Shown one piece after another: positions 7,939 to 17,060 of a DNA stretch of 64,000 bases (position 1 is its first letter; every line of letters begins with the position of its first letter). Below the pieces are notes generated by a model, which saw nothing but the letters and a program-made list of their open reading frames with translations, was not told the DNA's origin and ran no database searches. The translations under genes were made by a program, and so were the position numbers. This stretch comes from UBA4717 sp045577925 (GTDB lineage Bacteria; Bacillota; Clostridia; Oscillospirales; CAG-272): the NCBI GenBank assembly GCA_045577925.1, contig JAZNJH010000022.1, forward strand, positions 1 to 64,000. Direction: 5' to 3'.

Positions 7939-8230
7939 AACAGATGCTCTGAGGCTTGAGTACTTGCTTAAGCGCAGAGATCTTGAACTTGATGCGGTTC
8001 GAGGTGAACTGAAGGGAGAGCGGGAGGTCAACTCGCTTTGCGCGGCATTTATAATTTACCTTATCTCAAAGCTTGGTTGGCTAAGCGGCGACGATCTGGT
8101 CGCCGAAATAAAAAAGGCTGAAGTTAACAAGGTTGTCGGGAATTATTTTGCATCGTGCGATGATAACGGCGACAGTTACAGGGTTATATTAAGTCCGCGC
8201 GAGGTCACAAACGCTTCAAATGGCTCGTAA
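7910..8230 (+). CDS. Hypothetical phage protein before the terminase
   Basis: 106 residues: a charged N-terminal helix probably forming a coiled coil, then a hydrophobic patch (AAFIIYLISKLGW), then an acidic tail. GAAAGGAGC at 7888-7896 supports the ATG at 7910, with rather long spacing. It overlaps the small terminase gene by 11 nt. Its position suggests a role linked to packaging; no family is recognised. Confidence 0.5.
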   Translation: MKTNPKKSYETDALRLEYLLKRRDLELDAVRGELKGEREVNSLCAAFIIYLISKLGWLSGDDLVAEIKKAEVNKVVGNYFASCDDNGDSYRVILSPREVTNASNGS

Positions 8231-8483
8231 AAGCAAAAAGGAAGCATTAGTTGCGGCAGAAAGCACAGAGGAGCTTTTAAAATCTGCAGCAATTGATGCT
8301 CTTGAAGAATTACTCAGGCTTGCGAAAAGTGAAACGACAGATTCAAAAACAAAATACGATGTTTACAAATGGCTATGCGAAATGTATTTCGGCAAGCCAA
8401 CGAGCACTTCTCAAAAGTCAGACAGCTCTGAAAAAAGCTTTCTACTTGCGTTCACAGGCGAGCTTGATAAATGGAGTAAATAG
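8220..8483 (+). CDS. Probable terminase small subunit
   Basis: 87-residue helical protein directly ahead of the large terminase (2-nt gap). A basic N-terminus (MARKSKKEA) is followed by amphipathic helices. Small terminase subunits bind the packaging start site and stimulate the large subunit. The call rests mainly on position, size and helical, basic character, because the family is poorly conserved. Confidence 0.55.
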   Translation: MARKSKKEALVAAESTEELLKSAAIDALEELLRLAKSETTDSKTKYDVYKWLCEMYFGKPTSTSQKSDSSEKSFLLAFTGELDKWSK

Positions 8484-8485
8484 AG

Positions 8486-9904
8486 ATGACACAAAAACAA
8501 GAAGAAAAACTGCCACCGATTTTTGAGCGCTTATGCACAGAGGTGCCCAATCCCAAACAAAGATTGTTCTTTGAATCAACTGCCAAACACACGGCATACG
8601 GCGGTGCACGCGGAGGCGGAAAAAGCTATGCCATGCGCCGTAAGCTCGTTATGCTTTGCATGAGATATGAAAATCTTTCCGTATTACTTTTGAGGCGAAC
8701 GTTGCAGGAACTCAGAAAAAACCACATTCAGCCTCTTTTGTTTGAGCTTAACGGGTATGCTGTTTATAAAAAAGACGAGCGGTCCTTTATTTTCCCAAAC
8801 GGGTCAAGGCTGGAGCTTGGTTATTGCGACTGCGACGGCGATCTTATGCAATATCAGGGTGCAGAATACGACGTTATCGGTTTTGAGGAAGCAACGAATT
8901 TCAGGGAGGAGTGGATACGGTTTATCACCACTTCCCTACGAAGCACCAGACTTGATTTTCGTACAAGAGTATATTACACGTGTAATCCGGGCGGTGTTGG
9001 CCACAACTACATAAAAAGGTTATTCGTTGACAGAGATTATATCGACGGCGAGAATCCTGATGATTATCTTTTCATACCTGCACGCGTTTATGACAACAAT
9101 GAGCTTATGCGTGCAAATCCAGATTACATACGCTTACTTGAGGCGCTTCCAAGTGCCAAGCGCAGAGCACATCTTGAAGGCGACTGGAACGTTTGCGAGG
9201 GTCAGGTTTTTGAAGAATTCAGAGATGATCCCGAGCACAGGGGCGACCGTTTAGGCTCGCACGTGATAGCTCCGTTTGACATACCCGACACGTGGACTAT
9301 TCACAGAAGCTTTGACTTTGGTTATGCCAAGCCTTTTTCATGCGGTTGGTGGGCATGTGATTATGACGGAAGGCTTTACAGGATACTTGAATTATACGGG
9401 TGTGTTCCCAGAGAACCCAACGTTGGCGTTAAATGGACGCCTGATGAAATTTTTACGGAAATCGCGCGTATAGAAAACGAGCACCCCTGGCTTCGCGGTA
9501 AGCATATATACGGTGTTGCCGACCCGTCTATATGGGATGCTTCAAGAGGAGTATCGATTGCTGAGGTTGCAGAAAAGCACGGTATCTACTTTGAAAAAGG
9601 AGACAACAAGCGTATAGCCGGTTGGATGCAGGTGCATTACAGGCTAAGCTTTGACAAGAACGGTATACCCATGATGTACATTTTTGAAAACTGCCGTGAT
9701 TTTATAAGGACTATGCCTCTTTTGCAGTACTCGTCCACTTCTCCCGAGGACATTGACACGCAGCTTGAGGATCATATTGCCGACGAAACCAGATATATGT
9801 GTATGTCACAGCCTATACGTCCGATAAAGAAAACAGGCACCTGTTCTCTGTCTTCCCCGATTTCCGCTTCAACGACAAGATACAATTACTTACTTAATCT
9901 TTAG
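8486..9904 (+). CDS. terL: Terminase large subunit
   Basis: 472-residue packaging motor. The ATPase half has Walker A GGARGGGKS (residues 39-47) and Walker B with catalytic acid in YDVIGFEEA; the YTCNPGG coupling motif follows. The RNase H-like nuclease half has Asp residues in FDFGYAKP, GVADPSIW and DHIADETRY. It pumps DNA into proheads and cuts it. The last 20 or so residues are Ser/Thr-rich and poorly protein-like. A -1 frame over the same bases reads as a more natural tail (contains HLFSVFPDFRF) and ends at 9897, so an indel or slip near 9828 is possible. Confidence 0.92.
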   Translation: MTQKQEEKLPPIFERLCTEVPNPKQRLFFESTAKHTAYGGARGGGKSYAMRRKLVMLCMRYENLSVLLLRRTLQELRKNHIQPLLFELNGYAVYKKDERSFIFPNGSRLELGYCDCDGDLMQYQGAEYDVIGFEEATNFREEWIRFITTSLRSTRLDFRTRVYYTCNPGGVGHNYIKRLFVDRDYIDGENPDDYLFIPARVYDNNELMRANPDYIRLLEALPSAKRRAHLEGDWNVCEGQVFEEFRDDPEHRGDRLGSHVIAPFDIPDTWTIHRSFDFGYAKPFSCGWWACDYDGRLYRILELYGCVPREPNVGVKWTPDEIFTEIARIENEHPWLRGKHIYGVADPSIWDASRGVSIAEVAEKHGIYFEKGDNKRIAGWMQVHYRLSFDKNGIPMMYIFENCRDFIRTMPLLQYSSTSPEDIDTQLEDHIADETRYMCMSQPIRPIKKTGTCSLSSPISASTTRYNYLLNL

Positions 9905-9913
9905 GAGGTTTTA

Positions 9914-11611
9914 ATGAAAATGAAAACAGACGCTTTGCCCGTTACAAAAGACAAACTGCGCGAAGGGCAAAGACTTTTACTTGAATATAAGCGTTCAAAG
10001 GCACAAATTGAAGAAAGACTTATTTCTGATGAAAAATTCTGGAATTCAAGACACTTTGACACTCCGCTTTCGCGTTCTACCGACATGCCGTCTCCCGCAT
10101 CGTCCTGGATGTTTTCTACCGTTATCAACAAGCATGCTGATATTCTTGAAAATATTCCTTCGCCTGTATGTCTTGCAAGGGAGGAGAGTGACATACCTGC
10201 CGCTGATGCACTCAATTCCGTATTACCGGTAATATTCGACCGTCTTTCATTTAACAGCACGTATTCAGATGCTCAATATGACAAATTAAAGCACGGAACT
10301 GCCGTTTACGGTGTATTCTGGGACCCTTGTGCTGAAAACGGGCTTGGCGACATTGATATAAGAAGAATAGATTTACTTAATCTTTACTGCGAGGCGTCTG
10401 TTCTCTCGCTTGAAGATTCAAGAAACGTATTTTACGTTTCGCAGGCAGGCTATGAAGAAACGTTAGAAAAATATCCGTGGTTAACAAAAGAAGATATTAT
10501 TAACAATTCAGGTTTTTTAGGCAGTGATGACAATAGCAAGTGCGTTATCGTTGATTGGTACTACAAGAAAAAGTCGGGAACACGCACACTCCTTCATTAT
10601 ATTAAATTTATAGGCGATACGATTTTGTATGCATCTGAAAATGACGAAAACGCGTCTCTTGGATTTTATGAGCACGGTAAATATCCTTTTGTATTGGATA
10701 TACTGTACCGCGAAGGAAACTCTCCTTTTGGATACGGTCTTATAGCTATAACCAAGGGGACTCAGAGATATATTGACAAGCTTGATGAGAATATTCTTGA
10801 ACGTTCAATAATGTCCTCAAAGCCCCGTTATATGATGAAAAAGAACGTGGGTCTCAACCGTGACGAATTCTTAGACTGGAACAATCCCATTGTAGAGGTT
10901 GAAGGAGATCTTTCGGAAGAAAGGTTTAAACCGATAATGCTTCCTGCTATTGACTCCTCGGTTATTACCGTGCGCGACTCCAAAATAAATGAGATGCGCG
11001 AGGTAACGTCTAACCGCGTTGTAAATTATGGCGGCTCGGACAATCTTACGTCCGGTGTTGCTATTGCGGCAGTTCAGGAAGCTGGAAATAAGGTTTCACG
11101 CGATATCATTTCAGGCTCGTGGGACGCTTATATAAAGCTTGTTAAGCTTGTTATTGAGCTTATAAGGCAATTCTATACGGAAGAACGCTGCTTTAGGATC
11201 ACACGTCCTAATGAAGATGGGTTTGGATACATAAGATTTTCGGGAAAAGAACTTTCCGAAAAGAAAAGTGAATTTGGCGGAGAGATCCTTTACAGATTGC
11301 CTGTTTTTGACGTCGAGGTACGTGCCCAGAAAAGCTCGGTATTTTCAAGGCTTGCTCAGAACGAGCTAATCATAAATTTATTCAAGCTGGGATTTTTCAA
11401 GAGCGAAAACGTAAAAGAAGCTATTATTGCGCTTGATCAGATGGAGCTTGAAGGAAAGAGAAACATAATTGACAATCTCCGCAAAATGAAGCTTAGAGAA
11501 AACGACGTTAAAACTTCTTCAGTTTCCACTTCGAAGGGAGTCGGGGTTAACAAAAAAATTGAGCAGGCAGTCCATAGGGCTAAAGATCTTTACACGGAGG
11601 AAAGCCTGTGA
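9914..11611 (+). CDS. Portal protein (podovirus type)
   Basis: 565-residue protein with the portal pattern: N-terminal helical part, a central FGYGL-containing crown/stem region, a long region with SNRVVNYGG, then helical C-terminal segments and a basic tail. Twelve copies would form the ring through which DNA enters the head and on which scaffold and coat assemble. It follows terL by 9 nt with a strong AGGAGG site and ends overlapping the GTG start of the protease gene. Confidence 0.8.
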   Translation: MKMKTDALPVTKDKLREGQRLLLEYKRSKAQIEERLISDEKFWNSRHFDTPLSRSTDMPSPASSWMFSTVINKHADILENIPSPVCLAREESDIPAADALNSVLPVIFDRLSFNSTYSDAQYDKLKHGTAVYGVFWDPCAENGLGDIDIRRIDLLNLYCEASVLSLEDSRNVFYVSQAGYEETLEKYPWLTKEDIINNSGFLGSDDNSKCVIVDWYYKKKSGTRTLLHYIKFIGDTILYASENDENASLGFYEHGKYPFVLDILYREGNSPFGYGLIAITKGTQRYIDKLDENILERSIMSSKPRYMMKKNVGLNRDEFLDWNNPIVEVEGDLSEERFKPIMLPAIDSSVITVRDSKINEMREVTSNRVVNYGGSDNLTSGVAIAAVQEAGNKVSRDIISGSWDAYIKLVKLVIELIRQFYTEERCFRITRPNEDGFGYIRFSGKELSEKKSEFGGEILYRLPVFDVEVRAQKSSVFSRLAQNELIINLFKLGFFKSENVKEAIIALDQMELEGKRNIIDNLRKMKLRENDVKTSSVSTSKGVGVNKKIEQAVHRAKDLYTEESL

Positions 11612-11910
11612 TAGATATCAAAATACAAAAAAGCGGCAAAACACTTTCGCTCTCGGCTATAGGGCACGCAGATTATGCACCTTATGGGTCAGACATTGTG
11701 TGCGCCGGGGTTTCAAGCGTTATACTCGGCCTTTGTGCAGCTATATCAAAAAAGGCTCTGCACACCGAAATTTCAAGCGGACAGGCTTTTATAAGATGCT
11801 CAGACACAAAAGACTGTCGCTCATGTTTCAGAGTTGTTATAAAAACGCTCGAGCTTATTGCGGCGGAATATCCCGAAAATATAAAGCTTGTATGCAACAT
11901 GTCTGAGTAA
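11608..11910 (+). CDS. Prp-family cysteine protease (phage maturation protease candidate)
   Basis: 100 residues, the size of Firmicute Prp, the enzyme that trims the N-terminus of ribosomal protein L27. The catalytic blocks are clear: GHADYAPYGSDIVCAGVSS, with His20 and Cys32 at the same 12-residue spacing as His22/Cys34 of Staphylococcus Prp. The gene uses a GTG start overlapping the portal stop, with GGAGG upstream. It sits exactly where phages keep the prohead protease, between portal and scaffold. Both following structural proteins start with an LTLFS leader that resembles the Prp site in L27. Host Prp is known to cut phage 80alpha capsid and scaffold; here the phage appears to carry its own. 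Confidence 0.85.
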   Translation: MIDIKIQKSGKTLSLSAIGHADYAPYGSDIVCAGVSSVILGLCAAISKKALHTEISSGQAFIRCSDTKDCRSCFRVVIKTLELIAAEYPENIKLVCNMSE

Positions 11911-11951
11911 ATTTAAGTTATCAACGGCTTAAATGCCGGAAAGGAATTCCT

Positions 11952-12668
11952 ATGATATATTCTTTACTTACGCTGTTTTCAAAGAGCGTAAACACGGGCG
12001 AAGCAAATGTAAATTATGATACCGTACCTGCGGACGCCGCACAGATCCATGACGGTATCAGCGACCAAGTCAATGCCGAAATGCCCGGCACCGACACGGG
12101 TGAAAACGAAATTCCGGACACCGCGGAAGGTCAAAAGCCTACTAAAACAAGGCGTGAGATTTATGATGAGTTCATCAGGGCACACAAGGATTTATATGCT
12201 GAAGATACTCAGAAAATGATCAACCGCCGTTTTAAGGAGGCTAAAGAAACAGAAGCTGCCCTTAAGGCTGCAAAAGAACGAATAAGTGAACTTGAAGCTA
12301 TACATCTTCACAACACACCCTGCCCGCCGGGTGAAGATTTTATTCTGTCTCATCCTGATTTTGATCTTGAGCGAGAGCTTCAAAACGACACGTTCAGAAC
12401 GCTTTACAACTGTGGTGTTGATACTGCTCTTGCGTACGATACTGCTCATTTAAACGAGATCATCGTGCTGGCAAAGGAAGATGCTCACCGCGAAGCTGTA
12501 CGTGCAACGCTTGATAGCATAAAGGCTCGCGGAATCAGGATTCAGGAATCAGCTTCTGCTTCTCAAAGCGGCATTAGTATTAAACGCGACGTTTCTAAGC
12601 TAAGCCGCGCAGAACGCGCGGAAATAGCCAGACGCGTTATGGCGGGCGAAAAAGTAAGTTTTGTCTGA
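11952..12668 (+). CDS. Scaffold protein with cleavable-looking N-terminal leader
   Basis: 238 residues, acidic N-terminal third, a long charged helix with EAALKAAKERISELEA coiled-coil pattern, and a basic C-terminus, as in phage scaffolds that direct coat assembly and then leave. It begins MIYSLLTLFSKSVN, and the coat protein begins MKNNILTLFSAGEN. This shared LTLFS leader resembles the LQFFA-type site cut by Prp. It follows the protease by 41 nt and precedes the coat gene. The function is inferred from place and composition. Confidence 0.65.
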   Translation: MIYSLLTLFSKSVNTGEANVNYDTVPADAAQIHDGISDQVNAEMPGTDTGENEIPDTAEGQKPTKTRREIYDEFIRAHKDLYAEDTQKMINRRFKEAKETEAALKAAKERISELEAIHLHNTPCPPGEDFILSHPDFDLERELQNDTFRTLYNCGVDTALAYDTAHLNEIIVLAKEDAHREAVRATLDSIKARGIRIQESASASQSGISIKRDVSKLSRAERAEIARRVMAGEKVSFV

Positions 12669-12690
12669 TTATGACAAAGCAATATTTTGC

Positions 12691-12705
12691 GCCGTCTATG
12701 ACGGC
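12691..12705 (+). promoter_or_regulatory. Hairpin in the coat-gene leader
   Basis: GCCGTC (12691-12696) pairs with GACGGC (12700-12705) around TAT, ending 15 nt before the coat ATG. No T-run, so an mRNA processing or stability element is more likely than a terminator. Confidence 0.45.
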
Positions 12706-12719
12706 AGAATGGAGAAAAC

Positions 12720-14057
12720 ATGAAAAACAATATTCTTACACTTTTTTCTGCAGGTGAAAACGTTATGACAACCGAAGGAAGCGTTAACGTATATACAGAA
12801 AACACTTCTTCCGATTCCCTCTCACTTGACATGAAGACATACTACAGTGATTTTCTTATTGACAACGCTGAGCCTTCTCTTGTTCACGCTCAGTTCGGTC
12901 AGAAGAGACCCATTCCCAAAAACGGCGGTAAGACTGTGGAATTCAGACGATACTCTGCTCTTCTCAAGGCTTCTGCTCCCCTTGTTGAGGGTGTGACTCC
13001 CGCAGGTACTTCCATGGAAATGTCTACTGTTCGCGCAACCGTTTATCAGTACGGCGCCTACATTGAGCTTTCCGACATGCTTCTTATGACAGCCATTGAC
13101 AACAATGTTGTTGAAGCCACAAAGCTTCTCGGTTCACAGGCAGGAAGAACTATCGATTCGGTTATCAGAGACGTAATTATTTCTTCAGGTACCAACGTAC
13201 AGTATGGCGAAGGCAGTGTTAGCTCAAGACTTGAGCTTGTAGGCGGTCAGACAAGCGGTAATCATTACCTTACTGTTGACTGTATCAGACGTGCTGCTCG
13301 CGCTCTTAAATCCAAGAATGTTGAAAAGATCAATGGCTCTTACGTTGCTATAATCCACCCCGACGTAGCATACGACCTTATGAACGACCCCGAATGGGAA
13401 AAGCCTAAGAGCTACTGTGATCCTGCTGATCTCTACAATGGTGAGATCGGTAAGATCGGCGGAGTTCGTTTCGTTGAATCAACTGAAGCAAAGATCATCG
13501 AGGCTGATGCGCTCGTTTCGCAGACTAAGAGCAAATATCTTACGATTGCATCGTATGTTACTGCCGGTTCTGATGCACAGATCACAAGCGGCGCGGGTGT
13601 TGGCACTAAATTTTCTCTTACTGTTAAAGATACCCTTTCTGCTGAGGATGCAACACGTCTTATAGGAAAGTCTCTTCAGCTTTATAACGAGGAGAATTCA
13701 ACGGTTGAAACGGTTAAGGTTGCAGGTGTCGATACTGAAAATGGCATAGTTTACCTTGAAGAAGCACCTGTTTCTACATACAAAAACAACGATAAGGCCT
13801 ATGCGGCAAATGCAGGCTGCCTTGGCCGCGACGTTTACTGCACTCTCGTTATCGGCGCCAATGCATACGGCGTTATCGATATTATCGGCGGCGGCCTTGA
13901 GCACATCGTCAAGCAGCTTGGCTCTGCCGGCACGGGTGACCCGATAAATCAGCGTGCTACTATCGGCTGGAAAGCGGCTATTTCGGCTTGCGTGCTTGCA
14001 CAGGAGGCACTTATACGTATTGAAACCGCTTCTTCATTTGAATCGGGTTCTAACTAA
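12720..14057 (+). CDS. Major capsid protein, N4-gp56-like
   Basis: 445-residue coat protein with the N4-gp56 family pattern: FGQKRPIPKNGGKTVEFRR near the start, PLVEGVTPAG, a helix with YGAYIELSD, the IHPDVAYDL block, and the late GGGLEHIVKQLGSAGTGDP and QRATIGWKA motifs. A segment of about 110 residues (about 265-375) rich in beta-type sequence looks like an inserted surface domain, making it longer than most relatives. The leader MKNNILTLFS matches that of the scaffold, suggesting shared proteolytic trimming. RNA hairpins flank the gene. Confidence 0.85.
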   Translation: MKNNILTLFSAGENVMTTEGSVNVYTENTSSDSLSLDMKTYYSDFLIDNAEPSLVHAQFGQKRPIPKNGGKTVEFRRYSALLKASAPLVEGVTPAGTSMEMSTVRATVYQYGAYIELSDMLLMTAIDNNVVEATKLLGSQAGRTIDSVIRDVIISSGTNVQYGEGSVSSRLELVGGQTSGNHYLTVDCIRRAARALKSKNVEKINGSYVAIIHPDVAYDLMNDPEWEKPKSYCDPADLYNGEIGKIGGVRFVESTEAKIIEADALVSQTKSKYLTIASYVTAGSDAQITSGAGVGTKFSLTVKDTLSAEDATRLIGKSLQLYNEENSTVETVKVAGVDTENGIVYLEEAPVSTYKNNDKAYAANAGCLGRDVYCTLVIGANAYGVIDIIGGGLEHIVKQLGSAGTGDPINQRATIGWKAAISACVLAQEALIRIETASSFESGSN

Positions 14058-14084
14058 TAAATTAAGTATATAAAGAAGACTTTT

Positions 14085-14101
14085 GGGGGCATTATGCCCC
14101 C
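14085..14101 (+). terminator. GC hairpin after the coat gene (partial terminator or RNA stabiliser)
   Basis: GGGGGC (14085-14090) pairs with GCCCCC (14096-14101) around ATTAT. No real T-run follows, so it may protect the 3' end of the coat mRNA or dampen readthrough. Confidence 0.5.
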
Positions 14102-14124
14102 TTAAGTCAAAGAAAGGATCAATC

Positions 14125-14508
14125 ATGGAAGCTAACAACACTAAAGCAAAAGAAAAGAAAGTACAGCTTGAAGAAAAGCTTGAAGCTCTTGCTAAAATAT
14201 ATGAAGAAAAAATCAAAGCTATTGAAGAGTCGTCAAAATCAGATATAAAATCTGATACAAGAGTGATACGCGACGTTTCTGCAAAGAAAGCTGACGACTA
14301 CGTTGAGATCAGGCTTTTCAAGGACGGAGATAAGTATAAGGATGACGTTCTTGTCGGAATCAACGGATACATGTGCAGAATCAAGCGCGGTGTTCCTGTT
14401 AAAATAAAGCGTTCATTTGCAAAGGTTATTTCCGATTCAGAGGATTCGGTTGCAACTGTTAATGCTGATTTTCTTATGAAAGACGGCAAAATGGAACGTT
14501 ATTTTTAA
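14125..14508 (+). CDS. Hypothetical head-associated protein
   Basis: 127 residues: an N-terminal Lys/Glu coiled coil (about 1-45), then a compact domain with FKDGDKYKDDVLVGINGYMC and RGVPVKIKRSFAKVI. This kind of sequence is often seen just after the coat gene in related phages. The start at 14125 is preferred because AAAGGA lies 8 nt upstream; the ATG at 14083 would run through the hairpin. Exact role unknown. Confidence 0.6.
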   Translation: MEANNTKAKEKKVQLEEKLEALAKIYEEKIKAIEESSKSDIKSDTRVIRDVSAKKADDYVEIRLFKDGDKYKDDVLVGINGYMCRIKRGVPVKIKRSFAKVISDSEDSVATVNADFLMKDGKMERYF

Positions 14509-14537
14509 GTCAAGTTTGCACAGAAAGGAAAAGATTT

Positions 14538-14723
14538 ATGATAAGAGAAACACATTTTGAAACTATAAAAAATTCCCTTGGTGAATCTTCCGAAATACGC
14601 CATTATATCATGGATTCGGATATAGATTTTAATAATCTTCCCGCTGATGCGCCGGTTGGATCTGACGCTCTTTCAAAGACCTCGATGTATATAAAATTTC
14701 CGGAAGGCTGGTCTGCTATATGA
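14538..14723 (+). CDS. Small phage protein
   Basis: 61 residues containing SSEIRHYIMDSDIDFNNLP and APVGSDAL, a pattern seen in short proteins after phage coat genes. AGAAAGGAAAAG precedes the ATG. Its stop overlaps the next start (ATGA). No function is assigned. Confidence 0.55.
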   Translation: MIRETHFETIKNSLGESSEIRHYIMDSDIDFNNLPADAPVGSDALSKTSMYIKFPEGWSAI

Positions 14724-15055
14724 GCAGTGCCGATAAGGTTTTATCAGAGGTTAATGCGCTAAGGCCTAACCCATTTGCAGACAAGCTTGCTGATTTTCTT
14801 GAGTCTATTGAACTCAGAATAAAAAGCGAGCTTTTAGATGAAGAAAGCCCTGTCTATGACCCGTCTTCACTTTCTCTCGACAAGCCTGATGATAGTATTT
14901 ATTATCTTTATCTGTTTGGTATTATAGATTTTTTAAATGGCGAATACGGCAGATACGAAAACTCTTTTTCACAATTTGAGGCGGCTTGGAACAAGCTTGC
15001 ATTACAGCTTGCTAAGACAAGAAAGAATCAAAAGCAGAGGATCACGCTATGGTAA
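14720..15055 (+). CDS. Putative head-tail connector/adaptor
   Basis: 111-residue mostly helical acidic protein with FLESIELRIKSEL and a central IYYLYLFGIIDF hydrophobic helix. Size and position, after the coat gene and before the tail proteins, fit a connector that extends the portal. No clear family match from the sequence. Confidence 0.45.
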   Translation: MSSADKVLSEVNALRPNPFADKLADFLESIELRIKSELLDEESPVYDPSSLSLDKPDDSIYYLYLFGIIDFLNGEYGRYENSFSQFEAAWNKLALQLAKTRKNQKQRITLW

Positions 15056-15171
15056 ATATAAATAATAATGATCTTGCCGAAAGCCAAGAAGCTTATCTTG
15101 ATGCAATTATTTCGGCAATAACCGAGCTTGATATACGCTTAAGTGCACTTGAGGAGGTAATTGGAAAATGA
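15049..15171 (+). CDS. Short overlapping phage ORF (40 aa)
   Basis: ATG at 15049, 7 nt before the end of the previous gene, to TGA 15169-15171, which overlaps the next ATG (ATGA). The product is a single amphipathic helix (DAIISAITELDIRLSALEEV) suited to a small coiled coil. AGAGG precedes the start. Coupled overlaps on both sides support real translation; function unknown. Confidence 0.6.
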   Translation: MVNINNNDLAESQEAYLDAIISAITELDIRLSALEEVIGK

Positions 15172-17042
15172 TATCAAAAGAACCGTCCTTTTCTGAAAAA
15201 CGCCAGATAAGCACAACCGATACTTTCAAAGGAATAAAAAACCCGGAAATAGCGTCTGACGGCGATATACTTATTGCAAACAATTTTTCAAGCGATAATT
15301 TCCCCGCCCTTTCAACTTCAGGAATCAAGCGCTTGTATAATCACACAAATCCAATGAGGGCACCGGGGACACTCGGCGCCGACGAAAAAATATTTATTGC
15401 TTATAATTCCGGATTTATATATGATAATGTAATATACGGAAGTATAAGCAAAGGTATCAAGAATTTCGCCGTTTTAGACGACACTATCGCTATTTTCCCT
15501 GACAAGTATTATTTCTCTCATAAAATTTCTTATTATTATGCCGATTCAGACGGGCTAAAACCATTCAGTGCAGATTATACCATAAACGATTCAATCAGAC
15601 TCCTTTGTGTCTCCGATTCAGTTCCTGAAAGCGCTGAAGATGGCGATAAATACTATAACACTGAAGATGGTTTGATCTTCACTTATTCAGGCGGAGTGTG
15701 GGGTAACGGTGTAGCTCCCGACACTACAAATTTTTACAGTACTGTTACATATACTTACTCCATTATCGACTCTGCTTATGTATGGAAATACGCTTCTACA
15801 GGTTCAGCTAAGATTGCAACTGTTGGAGATAACGGCGCTGTGGGTAACGATTACTTAAAAATCAGCTTTTTCAGAAGCGGTAATCCAAGCAGTATAAATC
15901 TGAGCAAGTTTAAAGTCGGAGATCGTGTCATGATTTTTGGTATGTTAGTACAGGGTGCAGCATACTCAAGTGAAATACAATCATTATCAACAGGTACAGA
16001 AATCGTCGAGATAGGTGACACTTACTTTTGTGTCAAAAACAATGTTGGCGCTGTTAATCTAAATACCGGTTTGTCTTCACGCGCAGGTCAAATCATGATA
16101 AAACGAATCGTACCCAGCCTTGACTGTGCAGTCAGTGTTGGCGATAGAATATGGGGTGCAAAGGGCAGCATTATTTATGCGTGTGCTCCTCATGATATTT
16201 TCAGTTGGGGTGATGGCAATACCATAGACTCACCTGTAACGTTCGATTCGGGAATTCCCGGTGATATAATAGGTTGCGCTGATTATGGCGGAGTTCCCGT
16301 TTTCTTTACGGAAAATGCAATTATCAAAGTTCTCAGGGTATACAACGGATACAAGATAAGTGTTACACCTGCCGCTTCTCTGTCGAAATACAATCCGAGA
16401 AGCATCGCTTTCGTTTCAGGCTCATTATACTACGTTTCAGATACAGGCATCATGCGCTATGACGGCGCCTCCCCTAAAAAGCTTGATTTTGAGCCGGATG
16501 ATGCTATGACAGACATGGTGGCAGGAACAGATGGAAAAAAGTATTATCTTTCCGGTAAAAACAAGACATATGTGTATGATCCGAAAAATAATTTATGGTA
16601 TTGTGACACTAACGTATATACTTCATTTGCAAGGTACGGTTCAAGTCTGGCCGGAATTCAGGTTAATGGCGATTATTGCTTCATCCATCTTATAACAGAC
16701 GCCGATTCCTTAGATTTGGCCTTTATCAACACAGAGAAAAAATATGTGCTTTTTGCTCCTTTTTACGAAAATACAATTTCTAAAAAGACTTATTCCAAGC
16801 TTATTTTTAAAATGAAAACCGATGTTGGAAGTGTTGTAACCGTAAAGGCTTCTTTTGACGGGAATGAACTTCGGGAAATCGGTAAAATAAACGGTAACGG
16901 TAAAATCTGTGTTCACGAGTTCCCGCTTTTACCGCAAAGAGCCGATTATATGCAGGTATCTCTTGAAACGGGCAATTTAGGTAAATTTACGTTATTATCA
17001 CTTACAAGAGAGTACGTTCTCCATGATGACTACAACCGTTAA
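15168..17042 (+). CDS. Tail/head-completion structural protein, beta-rich
   Basis: 624 residues, almost all beta-type sequence with repeated short blades (GDRIWGAKGSIIYACAPHDIF, IIGCADYGGVPVFFTENAI, SIAFVSGSLYYVSDTGIMRYDG), consistent with a beta-propeller. This resembles the tail-hub/stabilisation proteins that plug the portal in short-tailed phages (P22 gp10 type). Placed after the connector genes. The role is inferred from fold-like pattern and order. Confidence 0.55.
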   Translation: MISKEPSFSEKRQISTTDTFKGIKNPEIASDGDILIANNFSSDNFPALSTSGIKRLYNHTNPMRAPGTLGADEKIFIAYNSGFIYDNVIYGSISKGIKNFAVLDDTIAIFPDKYYFSHKISYYYADSDGLKPFSADYTINDSIRLLCVSDSVPESAEDGDKYYNTEDGLIFTYSGGVWGNGVAPDTTNFYSTVTYTYSIIDSAYVWKYASTGSAKIATVGDNGAVGNDYLKISFFRSGNPSSINLSKFKVGDRVMIFGMLVQGAAYSSEIQSLSTGTEIVEIGDTYFCVKNNVGAVNLNTGLSSRAGQIMIKRIVPSLDCAVSVGDRIWGAKGSIIYACAPHDIFSWGDGNTIDSPVTFDSGIPGDIIGCADYGGVPVFFTENAIIKVLRVYNGYKISVTPAASLSKYNPRSIAFVSGSLYYVSDTGIMRYDGASPKKLDFEPDDAMTDMVAGTDGKKYYLSGKNKTYVYDPKNNLWYCDTNVYTSFARYGSSLAGIQVNGDYCFIHLITDADSLDLAFINTEKKYVLFAPFYENTISKKTYSKLIFKMKTDVGSVVTVKASFDGNELREIGKINGNGKICVHEFPLLPQRADYMQVSLETGNLGKFTLLSLTREYVLHDDYNR

Positions 17043-17060
17043 TGAAAGGAATGAATATTT

